From Mucilaginibacter jinjuensis (GTDB taxonomy: Bacteria > Bacteroidota > Bacteroidia > Sphingobacteriales > Sphingobacteriaceae), in NCBI RefSeq assembly GCF_028596025.1, contig NZ_CP117167.1:2666001-2730000 (forward strand): a stretch of DNA of 64,000 nucleotides, given 5' to 3'. The position numbers and the translations under genes are program-made. Positions 39,588 through 47,956 of the stretch are shown piece by piece; within the stretch, counting starts at the first letter, position 1; every line of letters begins with the position of its first letter. A model generated the notes under the pieces. That model was not told the origin of the DNA. It searched no databases and was given only the letters and a program-made list of their open reading frames with translations.

Positions 39588-40397
39588 TTAAGGGTTTACC
39601 ACCATCCATCGTGGTAAATAGCCCACCTGGTTGTTGTATGCTATTTTATAAAAGCTCGGCCCTTTTTGCAATACCTTAACCAATGAATTATGTGGCAATA
39701 CAGTTACCACAGCCGACATATAATCGGCCATCTGGTGCAGGTAAATGGAGCCGGATAAATTGGGTTTTAGATAAGTGGTATATGATGAATCGACCGGAGC
39801 ACCAGGTTGTTTGGTAACAACCGGTACTTGTACAACCTTAACCGGGGCGAGAGTTGACTTAACTGCCGCTACTGTAATCGGTGCTGGCTTAATTGCTACT
39901 ACAGCTTCTGCTTTAATTGTATCTTTCTTTGCCGCCACAGGTTTATCGGAGACGGCAACAGGTTCTGCAATTTTATTGTGGGTTTTCTTTTTATGATGTT
40001 TGATGACGTGAGGCGCGATAGACGCGACAGTGGCAACTTTAACAGGTTCGGCAACTTGTTGTGTGTGATTAATATTAAGCGATCGCACTACATAAAACCC
40101 AAATACCCCTGTAAACAATATCAAAGAGCCTGTTAAGGCCATATTGAGATACCTGGTTTTAAAATTGGCTACCTGTTTTTTATGAATCTTCCGTTGCGAG
40201 GCATCATATAATTTGCGCCGGGCCGGGTCGCTCAGTATTTCATAAGCTTCGCTGATTTCCCTGAAATGGCTTTCCAGAAAATCATCTTCTTCACCATAAG
40301 CAGGCTCAAATCTTTTAGCCAGTTTACGATAGGCCTCGCTTATCGCATCCGGACTGCAATTGCTATCCGTTCCCAAAATGTAGTACAGATCTTTCAT
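39588..40397 (-). CDS. Membrane-anchored degenerate J-domain protein with SH3b domain
   Basis: About 269 residues from the ATG at 40397. The N-terminal J-like domain (DLYYILGTDSNCSPDAISEA, AYRKLAKRFEPAYG, FREISEAYEILSDPARRKLYD) has lost the HPD tripeptide; EPA stands in its place. Then come one membrane helix (LTGSLILFTGVFGFYVVRSL), a Lys/His-rich and Ala/Val/Pro-rich linker, and a C-terminal bacterial SH3 domain (LVKVLQKGPSFYKIAYNNQ). The J-like domain is likely cytosolic and SH3b extracytoplasmic. Without HPD it should not stimulate Hsp70. Confidence 0.85.
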   Translation of the reverse strand: MKDLYYILGTDSNCSPDAISEAYRKLAKRFEPAYGEEDDFLESHFREISEAYEILSDPARRKLYDASQRKIHKKQVANFKTRYLNMALTGSLILFTGVFGFYVVRSLNINHTQQVAEPVKVATVASIAPHVIKHHKKKTHNKIAEPVAVSDKPVAAKKDTIKAEAVVAIKPAPITVAAVKSTLAPVKVVQVPVVTKQPGAPVDSSYTTYLKPNLSGSIYLHQMADYMSAVVTVLPHNSLVKVLQKGPSFYKIAYNNQVGYLPRWMVVNP

Positions 40398-40481
40398 ACC
40401 CTTAATCAAATAGCGCTAACTGTTTTATTTGATTAATTTTTTTAATTATAGTTTAATTGTATTGTGCAATTAATTTTAGAA

Positions 40482-40518
40482 ATCTGTTATAGTAAAGTAT
40501 GTGGTAACTGTATATTTT
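40482..40518. promoter_or_regulatory. MocR operator candidate, site 1 (partial)
   Basis: AATCTGTTATAG (40481-40492) upstream of the cupin gene is identical to the first half of sites at 42682 and 44916. The second half 30 bp downstream is degenerate (ATATTTT at 40512). It may be a weaker half-site. Confidence 0.4.
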
Positions 40519-40564
40519 ATGTTGAACGGGTTTTGCTGAAAATTGTAGATCAAAATTTGTTGCC

Positions 40565-40903
40565 ATGATTAAATCAATCGTCAATGCCGAACACTATTTC
40601 TGGGGAAACCAATGCGAGGGCTGGCACCTGCTAAAAACTGATACGTTAAGTGTTATTGAAGAAAAATTGCCGGTTGGGACAGCCGAGCAATACCACTTTC
40701 ACTATAAAGCCCAGCAGGTGTTTTATATCTTGAAAGGACAGGCGACTTTTAATATTGAAGGCAGGGATGTGCTGGTTAATGCGGGCGAAAGTATCCATAT
40801 CCCGGCTTTAACTAAACATGGCATCAGTAACCAAAATTCGGAAGAACTCAGTATACTTGTTATCTCGGAACCCAAAGCACATGGCGACCGTGAAAATATT
40901 TAA
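40565..40903 (+). CDS. Single-domain cupin protein
   Basis: A 112-residue cupin with the two metal-binding motifs: EQYHFHYKAQQVFYILKGQATF (conserved His and Glu-like positions) and NAGESIHIPALTKHGISN. Substrate is unknown. It is 21 nt upstream of ppnP, so the two form an operon and may act on a shared nucleoside-related pathway, but this is inference. Confidence 0.85.
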   Translation: MIKSIVNAEHYFWGNQCEGWHLLKTDTLSVIEEKLPVGTAEQYHFHYKAQQVFYILKGQATFNIEGRDVLVNAGESIHIPALTKHGISNQNSEELSILVISEPKAHGDRENI

Positions 40904-40924
40904 TAACCACAATCTAATTCTACA

Positions 40925-41221
40925 ATGAGCAATCCGACCGATACTGTATCGCATAATACCTATTTCGATGGCAAAGTACAAAGCCTTGGCCTGCAAACCA
41001 CAGATGGTAAAGCAACAGTAGGTGTTATGAAAGCCGGAAGTTATGAGTTCGGTACCTCAAGCCCCGAAAAAATGATTATCGTAGCCGGTACTGCAAAAGT
41101 GAGCCTTGATGGTGAAACCTGGAATACTTATGGCCCGCAGGGAATTTTTGATGTACAGGCGAATGTTAAGTTTCAAATAAGCTGTGAGGCGGATTTGGCT
41201 TATATCTGTTATTACGAATAA
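40925..41221 (+). CDS. ppnP: Pyrimidine/purine nucleoside phosphorylase PpnP
   Basis: A 98-residue cupin-fold enzyme of the PpnP family (formerly YaiE/DUF1255) that phosphorolyses nucleosides. YFDGKVQSLGLQ, GVMKAGSYEFGTSSPEKM and CEADLAYICYYE match the family across its length. It is second in the operon with the cupin and ends 3 nt from the convergent MocR gene. Confidence 0.93.
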   Translation: MSNPTDTVSHNTYFDGKVQSLGLQTTDGKATVGVMKAGSYEFGTSSPEKMIIVAGTAKVSLDGETWNTYGPQGIFDVQANVKFQISCEADLAYICYYE

Positions 41222-41224
41222 GTA

Positions 41225-42667
41225 TTAAGCTACAGATGGTTGGGCTTTTTTATAAGCATCAGTAAAAAATTCGCCCAGCTTAATCAATGCTTTCTCAATC
41301 TTGGGTTCCCACAGGTTGCCGAAACTGATGCGCAGGTAATTTTGGTAGTTGCCATCGCTAGAGAATAATTCGCCGGGAGCGTAAGCAACGTCTTGTTGAA
41401 ATGCGGCGTCCTGCAATTGTGTAGTGTTCAGGCAAACGGGCAGTTCAACCCATAACACCAAACTGCCATTCGGCCGGCTTATCTTGGTACCATCGGGGAA
41501 GTGCTGTTCAATTAAATTGGTGGAGCGGATAAGGTTCTTATTCAACTCCAGCCTGAACTTTTGAAGGTGGCGGTCATAAGTGCCCTGTTCCAGCAACTGC
41601 TGCACCACCTGTTGCCCCAAATTTGAAGTCGAACCATTATGCATGGATTTTGTACGCGCTACCTGGTGCACAAAACGCCCCGGCGCACACCAGCCAATAC
41701 GAAAGCCCGGCACCAATGATTTGGTGAACGAGCTGCAATACATCACCCAACCATTTTCGTCATAAGCTTTAATGGTATCGGGTCGGCTGCCTTTAAAAAA
41801 GAGTTCGCCATACAGGTCGTCTTCAATAACGGGCATTTGCTGTTTGTTGGCAAAGGCTGCGATCTGCTTTTTTTGCTCAGTGCTTAAACAAGCGCCATCG
41901 GGGTTATTAAAATTGCTCACCAGTAAACAGGCTTTGATATGGAGCTTATTGCAGGCATGCTTTAAATCTTCTACATTAATACCAGTCTCCGGATGGGAGG
42001 GAATAGTGGCAACTTTCAGGTCCAGGCATTCGAGGGCCTGCATAACTCCGTAATAGCATGGATCTTGTACCAATACAGTATCACCGGGTTGCGTTACTGT
42101 TTTAAGGCAGCAAATGATGGCCTCCATCGCGCCATTGGTAATCACCAGTTCATCGGCATGTACAGATCCTTTCCAGAAGAATGACCTTTTGGCAATTTCT
42201 TCACGTAATTGCAGGTTCCCTTTGCGGTCTTCAAGTGTTAAGTAACTGCCGGTAATATCTCTCGATGTATTCTGAATAGCCCTCTTAATGCTATTGAATG
42301 GTAACAGCCGGTTATCGGGCATGGCATTGGCAAACGATACAAAGTTTCTTGAAGTGCTATCTCTCCTTAGATTTTGTAAAAGTTGATCGATATGCACTGT
42401 TCTTTCCGAAAACGAAACCGGTAAGGCCTGCGGCAGCGGGAGCTTTTTGCTCGAGCGATGATTCACAAAATAACCGGATTTTTCCTGCGAAGTAATCAGC
42501 CCTTTATCTATCAGGTGGTTGAAAGCCTGTAATACCGTGCCTATGCTTAAGCCGTTTTCTTTATGCAGGCTACGCAGCGAGGGCAGTTTATCTTCCGCTT
42601 TGTAAACGCCTGTATCAATCATTGCAGCTATTTTATTGGCCAGGCCCAGGTAAGCAGGTTCTTTCAT
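41225..42667 (-). CDS. MocR-type regulator (GntR winged helix fused to aminotransferase-like domain)
   Basis: A 480-residue fusion. Residues 1-75 form a GntR winged helix (YKAEDKLPSLRSLHKENG, TVLQAFNHLIDKGLITSQ). Residues 110-480 are a fold-type I PLP aminotransferase-like domain with PLP-Lys in SSFTKSLVPGFRIGW and SNFNNPDGACLS. This is the GabR/PdxR/MocR architecture, in which PLP or an amino-acid adduct is the signal. Its start lies beside a direct-repeat operator candidate at 42682-42720, likely autoregulation; on the minus strand TATTTTTG acts as a -7 element close to the ATG. Confidence 0.93.
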   Translation of the reverse strand: MKEPAYLGLANKIAAMIDTGVYKAEDKLPSLRSLHKENGLSIGTVLQAFNHLIDKGLITSQEKSGYFVNHRSSKKLPLPQALPVSFSERTVHIDQLLQNLRRDSTSRNFVSFANAMPDNRLLPFNSIKRAIQNTSRDITGSYLTLEDRKGNLQLREEIAKRSFFWKGSVHADELVITNGAMEAIICCLKTVTQPGDTVLVQDPCYYGVMQALECLDLKVATIPSHPETGINVEDLKHACNKLHIKACLLVSNFNNPDGACLSTEQKKQIAAFANKQQMPVIEDDLYGELFFKGSRPDTIKAYDENGWVMYCSSFTKSLVPGFRIGWCAPGRFVHQVARTKSMHNGSTSNLGQQVVQQLLEQGTYDRHLQKFRLELNKNLIRSTNLIEQHFPDGTKISRPNGSLVLWVELPVCLNTTQLQDAAFQQDVAYAPGELFSSDGNYQNYLRISFGNLWEPKIEKALIKLGEFFTDAYKKAQPSVA

Positions 42668-42681
42668 GCCGGCAAAAATAA

Positions 42682-42720
42682 TCTGTTATAGTTGAATTTG
42701 AAAAATCTATATCTGTTTCT
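42682..42720. promoter_or_regulatory. MocR operator candidate, site 2
   Basis: AATCTGTTATAG (42682-42693) and TATCTGTTT (42712-42720) are direct repeats with ATCTGTT units exactly 30 bp apart, about three helical turns. It lies immediately upstream of the MocR gene's start. MocR regulators of the GabR type are known to bind widely spaced direct repeats. Confidence 0.6.
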
Positions 42721-42772
42721 TTTAAGGGTGATAATATTTCGCTGCCAATAAATAGCATAAATGCTGTTCTAA

Positions 42773-44176
42773 CTAATTAGAAAAAGTAGTTAAATAGGAA
42801 GATAGCATAAACACTGTCCATATATCCCTTTCGGCATCAGTATTTTGAAGCGTAAGCGTATACGAACTATAGGCCGATGATGCAGTAAAATAAGTTGATG
42901 TAGCATCAGATTGTTTATCTGCGATTGTTTGAACAATTATAGGCCCTTTGGTACTGTTATAAACCATTCTTTGAACCCTGTTATTAATTGTAAAGATTGG
43001 CTTGGCATAAGATGCTTGTGGATTAAAATACCATACAGGGCCACTGCCACCTTCGAATTCTGGCATCAAAAACTTTTGATTTGATAAAAAACTCTGATTT
43101 AAGTTTTCTGTATTAATCTTGCTAATCTGATAGATCATCTTAAATCCGTATTGGTTGTTGGTGGTTTCTAAGCGCCCGTCTTTTTGTTGTAAATTATAAC
43201 CTGCCGGAACAAGGATTGTATATCCGCTTTTTATTTCTGAATATATATCAAATTTCATGCTGTTGATTTTGGAAGAAAATTGGCTCATGTATTGATACAT
43301 AGCACCTAAGCCTGTTTTTTCCTCATTGCTATACTGCGCAGTTGTATTAAGCTCGTTAAAGGTGCTGGTTTTAATTTTACGGAATACAAAGTCTCCTAAA
43401 GAGATCCTTATGCCATCATCATTTCTATAATCAGCCGCAAAAAGTATTTTAGTTGCCGAAGATGAACCGGATGGAAAAGATTCTGATGATGACTCGAGTT
43501 GATTTAAATAATGTTTTTTTATACACCAGCTAATATTGGCAGCCCCGTTTTCTAAGCCGCCGTCAGCGATTCCTAATAAATTTCCGTTCAGATCTATAAC
43601 TGGAGCCCCTGAAAAGCCATGCAATAAATGTCCCTTTAAGAAAAGAATTTGAGTATTTGTACTGGGAAAGTCCAGTTTTTCTACTGACCTTTCCACCGCG
43701 GGTGGCAGCAGGTCTTTTAAAATGTTAGTATTACCAGAGTTTGCCTGTAGCAATCCAACTTCAAAGTCTACATCTTGATAGTTTTGATTGTCTAAATAGT
43801 ATCCTACTGTAAATAAGCGGGTATCTATTCCTGGTGTGGGCACATCGTGATTGTCAAAAAAGTAGGGCGCAATATTTTCCCCTGTTTCCAGCAGAACTAA
43901 ATCCGCCGATTTTAATACCTTACGAATGACAGCTTTCTTAAAGGCGTTGTTGTTATATTTTACAATCACTTTGTCAGGATCGCCAATTGAATGTAATGTT
44001 GCTACTATCCAATTGCCTTTTTTCCATAAAAAGCCGGTAGAATAACGATCACCGGAAATAATGCGAACAATTTTTTGTGACGCATTTTTTTTGACAATAC
44101 CAGTTTGTGAATGCGAACTAAATGCAAGCAAAACTAACATTAACACGAAATAATGTTTAATTACTGAAATATTCAC
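42773..44176 (-). CDS. Secreted trypsin-like serine protease
   Basis: A 467-residue protein with a signal peptide (HYFVLMLVLLAFSSHSQ) and a chymotrypsin-fold domain with the complete catalytic triad His62 (WIVATLHSIG), Asp92 (KSADLVLLE) and Ser189 (HGFSGAPV). About 220 residues beyond the protease domain show no recognised motif and are beta-rich. It overlaps the upstream membrane-protein gene by 20 nt. The AT-rich codons look unlike the neighbours, suggesting later acquisition. Confidence 0.85.
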   Translation of the reverse strand: MNISVIKHYFVLMLVLLAFSSHSQTGIVKKNASQKIVRIISGDRYSTGFLWKKGNWIVATLHSIGDPDKVIVKYNNNAFKKAVIRKVLKSADLVLLETGENIAPYFFDNHDVPTPGIDTRLFTVGYYLDNQNYQDVDFEVGLLQANSGNTNILKDLLPPAVERSVEKLDFPSTNTQILFLKGHLLHGFSGAPVIDLNGNLLGIADGGLENGAANISWCIKKHYLNQLESSSESFPSGSSSATKILFAADYRNDDGIRISLGDFVFRKIKTSTFNELNTTAQYSNEEKTGLGAMYQYMSQFSSKINSMKFDIYSEIKSGYTILVPAGYNLQQKDGRLETTNNQYGFKMIYQISKINTENLNQSFLSNQKFLMPEFEGGSGPVWYFNPQASYAKPIFTINNRVQRMVYNSTKGPIIVQTIADKQSDATSTYFTASSAYSSYTLTLQNTDAERDIWTVFMLSSYLTTFSN

Positions 44177-44786
44177 AATAAAGCTTTTGAAATTCTTGAA
44201 TCTTTAATTTTTCTTCAACTGTATCTTTAGATGCTTTTTCAATTTTTTGTAGCACGGGTTTTAAGGTAGTATCCGTGATCGTGAAAAGGCTTTTTAACTC
44301 GGTTAATGTTTTATAATCATTACAGATAAGCGGATTTGCGATTTTTTGGGACATTAAAATCGACATAGTTGCCACCCGTTCATTTTGAAGCTTTGCTTCT
44401 GGCATTACTGTTATTTTATCATTACCTATAACAATACCAGCCTCCTGAAAGGCAGCGATATTTAATGCCTGTGTTTTACTATAACCAGCTTGATGCCATT
44501 GGTTTACCTTTTCTTTTAAGGTAGGGGAGAGCAAGTTATGAGTTCTTATATATATGCCCAGAATAATGGATATGAAACAACTAAAACTAAAAATGCCAAT
44601 TAAGCTATAGTTTAATTTGTTATCTGCACTGTTTGGCGTGTCGGGCTTTAAACCAAAAAAAAGAGTTAATAAAGAAGTTAAAGCTCCAAGTACAATCCCT
44701 ACAACCTGGGAAATTGAAAGGCCTATTATAAGGCCTGTTAATAAGCCCAAAGCACTTCCACTGAAAATTTCTGTGCGTTTATTCAT
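44157..44786 (-). CDS. Membrane protein paired with the trypsin-like protease
   Basis: A 209-residue protein with three hydrophobic helices within the first 85 residues (LGLLTGLIIGLSISQVVGIV, LGALTSLLTLFFGL, IGIFSFSCFISIILGIYI) and a helical soluble C-terminal region of about 120 residues (LKEKVNQWHQAGYSKTQALN). It overlaps the protease start by 20 nt, so the two are translationally coupled. No family recognised. It may anchor or regulate the protease. Confidence 0.75.
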   Translation of the reverse strand: MNKRTEIFSGSALGLLTGLIIGLSISQVVGIVLGALTSLLTLFFGLKPDTPNSADNKLNYSLIGIFSFSCFISIILGIYIRTHNLLSPTLKEKVNQWHQAGYSKTQALNIAAFQEAGIVIGNDKITVMPEAKLQNERVATMSILMSQKIANPLICNDYKTLTELKSLFTITDTTLKPVLQKIEKASKDTVEEKLKIQEFQKLYCEYFSN

Positions 44787-44915
44787 TAAATAAGAATTTA
44801 GGCGGGGTATTACGCTAATATAAGTAAATGTTATAATAACATAATTAGATATTAAAAATATATCCGGTTATCATTAAATGACTTAATGAATAACTGGAGT
44901 TTTTCTTCAAATAAT

Positions 44916-44953
44916 AATCTGTTATAGCTAAATAATTAAAATGTGTATCTGTT
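44916..44953. promoter_or_regulatory. MocR operator candidate, site 3
   Basis: AATCTGTTATAG (44916-44927) and TATCTGTTTCTT (44946-44957) repeat the arrangement seen at 42682 with the same 18-nt gap and the same 30-bp period but a different spacer sequence. It lies just upstream of the GNAT gene start at 44985. Confidence 0.6.
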
Positions 44954-44984
44954 TCTTCTTGTCGTAATTAATGAGGTTTGTTTC

Positions 44985-45503
44985 ATGAAGAATGATACAA
45001 ATACCGAATTAACCATCACCCCAATATTTAACGACCACTGCCAGCAGATACTTGGTTTGATACTACCCATTCAGCAGATTGAATTTAATGTGCCGATTAC
45101 GTTAGACGACCAACCGGATTTGCTAAATATTGAAAACCATTACCACCAAACAGGTGGTGGTTTCTGGGGAGCGAAAGTTAACGATGAACTGGTTGGAACC
45201 ATCGCGCTTATTGCAACCGAAGATAATGCCGGTACCATTCGCAAAATGTTTGTTAAGAAAGAGTACCGGGGTAAAGAGATGGGCACCGCCCAGCTATTGC
45301 TCAATACCCTGATCAACCATAGCAGGGAAGCGGGCATTACAGATCTATACCTTGGTACGGTTGATATGTTAAAAGCGGCACATCGGTTCTATGAGCGCAA
45401 TGGTTTTGAACGAAAATTGAGTGAAGAAATGCCTTCGTGCTTTAGGCGAAATGGGGGAGAGAACGTATACTATCATTTGCAATTGGGTGCTGCGACGAAT
45501 TAA
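44985..45503 (+). CDS. GNAT family N-acetyltransferase
   Basis: A 172-residue acetyltransferase from the ATG at 44985 (MKNDTNTELTITPIF); a possible GTG 42 nt earlier lies in the operator. The acetyl-CoA loop is MFVKKEYRGKEMGTAQLLL, with GTVDMLKAAHRFYERNGF. The substrate is likely a small amine or amino acid, since it shares an operator candidate with MocR. It is on the opposite strand from the protease pair and the hairpin at 45535 follows it. Confidence 0.85.
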   Translation: MKNDTNTELTITPIFNDHCQQILGLILPIQQIEFNVPITLDDQPDLLNIENHYHQTGGGFWGAKVNDELVGTIALIATEDNAGTIRKMFVKKEYRGKEMGTAQLLLNTLINHSREAGITDLYLGTVDMLKAAHRFYERNGFERKLSEEMPSCFRRNGGENVYYHLQLGAATN

Positions 45504-45534
45504 CATTTTCGAAATTTTGTAAAGCGAGCTTCCT

Positions 45535-45577
45535 TTTCTGGTAAAAAGCTACCAATCAGGTAGGTTTTTATCAGAAA
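45535..45577 (+). other. Long hairpin upstream of the cystathionine gamma-synthase-like gene
   Basis: TTTCTGGTAAAAAGCTACC (45535-45553) pairs with 45559-45577 except for one G/G mismatch and one G-T wobble, with a 5-nt loop AATCA. No T-tail directly follows, so it is not a clear terminator for GNAT. It could be an RNA regulatory structure in the leader of the next gene. I could not match it to a known SAM riboswitch class. Confidence 0.5.
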
Positions 45578-45632
45578 GAGTGGATTATTTTAAATAAAAA
45601 ATGCAAGTTTGCCGCCTGAATATCTATTGTCC

Positions 45633-46874
45633 ATGAACGATCAAAAAGGATTTACCACTACCATACTGCACTCAGACCGCCTGTTGAAGCCCGAATTTGG
45701 CGCATTACACCAACCAGTTCATAACGCTGTAACGTGGGGTTATGATGATGTGCAGGGCTTGGTAAATGTGTTTCAGAACAAAGCTAAAGGCTACGCCTAC
45801 TCACGCCAGGGTAACCCAACCACTACAGCGTTGGAGCATAAAGTTACCCAGATGGAGCAGGGGATGGCCAGCATTACCTTTTCAACAGGGATGGCTGCTA
45901 TTACCGCAACTGTATTGGCACTGATTAAAGAAGGCGACCATATCATTGCCAGCTCGTACCTGTTTGGTAATACCCGTAGTATTATGCAAACGTTTAGCGA
46001 TATCGGTATCAGTATGTCGTTTGTGGATGCTACGGATGTAGAGAATATTAAAGGTGCATATCAACCCAATACCCGCATGGTATTGATTGAAACCATCGCC
46101 AACCCGGCTACCCAAATAGCAGACATGAACCCGATTGGCGATTTCTGCGAAGAGAAAGGCTTGTTATACGTGGTAGATAATACCATGACTTCGCCTTACT
46201 TGTACAGACCGGTAACTGCTAAAGCCAGTTTAGTGATCAACTCTTTAACCAAATATATTGGCGGCCATGGTAACGCACTAGGTGGTAGTGTTACTGATAC
46301 CGGTTTGTTTAACTGGGCAAACTATCCAAACATTGCCCCAATTATCCGTGAGCAAATTAAACCCGAGATGCAGGGTATGAGCCAGATCCGTAAACGTGGT
46401 TTACGTGATGGTGGCGGCACTTTAGGCCCTGAGGCTGCACATGCAATTTCTGTAGGATCAGAAACCTTGGCTTTGCGTATGGAGCGTGCTTGTGCTAACG
46501 CATTGTCGCTTGCCCAATTTTTAGAGCAACACCCGTTAGTAAGTAAAGTATATTACCCTGGTTTAGAAAACCACCCACAACACGAAGTTGCTAAAACCTT
46601 GTTCCGCCGTAGTGGCGCATTAATGAGCTTTGCATTGGTTGATGGTGTGGATCTGTTTGCATTTTTAAATCGCTTAAAACTCGTGATTAAATCAAGTAAC
46701 CTGGGTGATACCCGTACGCTGGCTATCCCGGTTGCACATACCATATTCTTTGAACTTGGTGCCGAGCGGCGTGCCGAAATGGGTATCCCGGATTCGATGA
46801 TCCGCCTATCGGTAGGTATCGAAGAAATCGAAGACCTTTTGAAGGATTTTAGTACGGCTTTGCAGGAAGCGTAA
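45633..46874 (+). CDS. Cystathionine gamma-synthase family PLP enzyme
   Basis: A 413-residue trans-sulfuration enzyme from the ATG at 45633 (MNDQKGFTTTILHSDRL). PLP-binding Lys is in VINSLTKYIGGHGN, with YSRQGNPTTTALE and MASITFSTGMAAI, and DNTMTSPYLYRP as the pyridine-N Asp loop. This branch is usually annotated as cystathionine gamma-synthase family, acting on homoserine esters or cysteine-derived substrates. Its presence is consistent with sulfur amino-acid metabolism near the MocR region. It has its own terminator. Confidence 0.9.
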   Translation: MNDQKGFTTTILHSDRLLKPEFGALHQPVHNAVTWGYDDVQGLVNVFQNKAKGYAYSRQGNPTTTALEHKVTQMEQGMASITFSTGMAAITATVLALIKEGDHIIASSYLFGNTRSIMQTFSDIGISMSFVDATDVENIKGAYQPNTRMVLIETIANPATQIADMNPIGDFCEEKGLLYVVDNTMTSPYLYRPVTAKASLVINSLTKYIGGHGNALGGSVTDTGLFNWANYPNIAPIIREQIKPEMQGMSQIRKRGLRDGGGTLGPEAAHAISVGSETLALRMERACANALSLAQFLEQHPLVSKVYYPGLENHPQHEVAKTLFRRSGALMSFALVDGVDLFAFLNRLKLVIKSSNLGDTRTLAIPVAHTIFFELGAERRAEMGIPDSMIRLSVGIEEIEDLLKDFSTALQEA

Positions 46875-46895
46875 GTATTAAGCTTAATATTTTAG

Positions 46896-46926
46896 AAAGG
46901 CATTCTCATTTGAGGATGCCTTTTTT
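46896..46926 (+). terminator. Terminator after the cystathionine gamma-synthase-like gene
   Basis: The stem AAAGGCATTCTC (46896-46907) pairs with GAGGATGCCTTT (46912-46923) with one T-G wobble, and T6 follows. Confidence 0.85.
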
Positions 46927-46952
46927 GTTAACAGTTTCCTTTCCATCCAGCA

Positions 46953-46990
46953 CGTCATTGCGAGGTACGAAGCAATCCCCGACCTACAGA
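46953..46990. repeat. Half REP-like unit, CGTCATTGCGAGG type
   Basis: CGTCATTGCGAGGTACGAAG (46953-46972) begins a unit that matches one arm of the palindromic element at 63152, with T in place of A in GAGGTACG. The other arm is absent. A half with the same T variant but opposite orientation lies at 50185. Confidence 0.7.
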
Positions 46991-47059
46991 GAAGGCGCTT
47001 TAATTAACGTAATTACTAATAATGATTATTCTATGCTTTAATCAAAGTCAGTCCCGCTC

Positions 47060-47190
47060 AATTGCCGCGGGTTGGCTGTTACTTTTGGCTTGATCCAAAA
47101 GTAACCAAAAGATCAAGACGCAAAAAAGCTCCACCGCACAGATTCTCTACACGGCCCCGCTTTTGCGTCTGGGCCACCGCTCGCAAGGTT
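47060..47190. repeat. Structured intergenic repeat with two hairpins
   Basis: GTTACTTTTGG (47078-47088) pairs perfectly with CCAAAAGTAAC (47095-47105). AGACGCAAAA (47116-47125) pairs with TTTTGCGTCT (47161-47170). It fills part of the 460-bp gene-free stretch 46875-47334 together with the half REP. The stretch shows no convincing gene. Confidence 0.6.
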
Positions 47191-47334
47191 TATAATGTAT
47201 CGGCCTCCAGTACTAAAAATTAGAACCCCATAGAATTAGGAAAAAGAAACACCACTATGTTTCTTTTTAAATAATCTTAACATAACTATATCGCACTAAC
47301 TTTGTTAGATGAATATTAAACTAAATCTAATACC

Positions 47335-47820
47335 ATGGAACAAAATAAATTAGCATTAACAAAAGCTACCGAAGGCACGTGTGTTTCGGTCGGCGGCGGC
47401 ACTTATCGTACAGTTATGCCGGGCAAGCAAACAGGCGGCGCTTATGCGGTAATAGAAATGCTGGTGCCTCCAAATAGCGGTCCGCCGCCACATTCGCATG
47501 CCGATGTGCAGGAAGCATTTTATATCCTCGAAGGGGAGATTGAACTAAGAACAGAAGAAGGTAACCATATCGCCCAGAAAGGTGATTATGTAAATATCCC
47601 TAAAGGTGGGTTGGTCCATCAGTTTAAGAACAAAACAGATACACTTGCCCGTTTGATGTGCATTGTAACCCCAGCGGGTATGGACGAAATGTTTGAAGAA
47701 ATTGGTGAGCCGGTTGAATATGGCCAGTTTCTGCCTCCACCCGAACTGGCAGCGAAGATGTTAAAAGCTGGAGAAAAATATGGTCAGAAATTTTTTCCGC
47801 CCGATTATTTGAGCAAGTAG
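47335..47820 (+). CDS. Cupin-domain protein
   Basis: A 161-residue cupin with motif 1 SGPPPHSHADVQEAFYILEG and motif 2 KGDYVNIPKGGLVHQF, both with metal-binding His/Glu residues. The C-terminal extension (PPPELAAKMLKAGEKYGQKF) is common in quercetin-dioxygenase-like cupins of unknown substrate. It lies in the repeat-rich accessory segment and may be monocistronic. Confidence 0.87.
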   Translation: MEQNKLALTKATEGTCVSVGGGTYRTVMPGKQTGGAYAVIEMLVPPNSGPPPHSHADVQEAFYILEGEIELRTEEGNHIAQKGDYVNIPKGGLVHQFKNKTDTLARLMCIVTPAGMDEMFEEIGEPVEYGQFLPPPELAAKMLKAGEKYGQKFFPPDYLSK

Positions 47821-47843
47821 GAGAGCTGCTTTTCTTTCCTCAT

Positions 47844-47946
47844 CGTCATCCCGAACTTGTTTCGGGATCCCACTTGCTAAGTCTGCTGTACAACCTGTCA
47901 CATGGGCTGCTGAAATAATCCCGATAGCTATCGGGACAGCATGACG
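47844..47946. repeat. REP-like element, CATCCCGAACTTG type
   Basis: It begins CGTCATCCCGAACTTGTTTC (47844-47863) and ends in ATGACG (47941-47946). It contains inner stems including CCCGATAGCTATCGGG at 47920-47935. About 103 bp, no ORF. The same family occurs at 57069 and 60004. Confidence 0.75.
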
Positions 47947-47956
47947 TGCTTTAGTG

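Noticed and set aside
45504..45632. SAM riboswitch upstream of the trans-sulfuration gene
   Set aside because: The hairpin is present, but the conserved core nucleotides of SAM-I, SAM-II or related classes could not be found.
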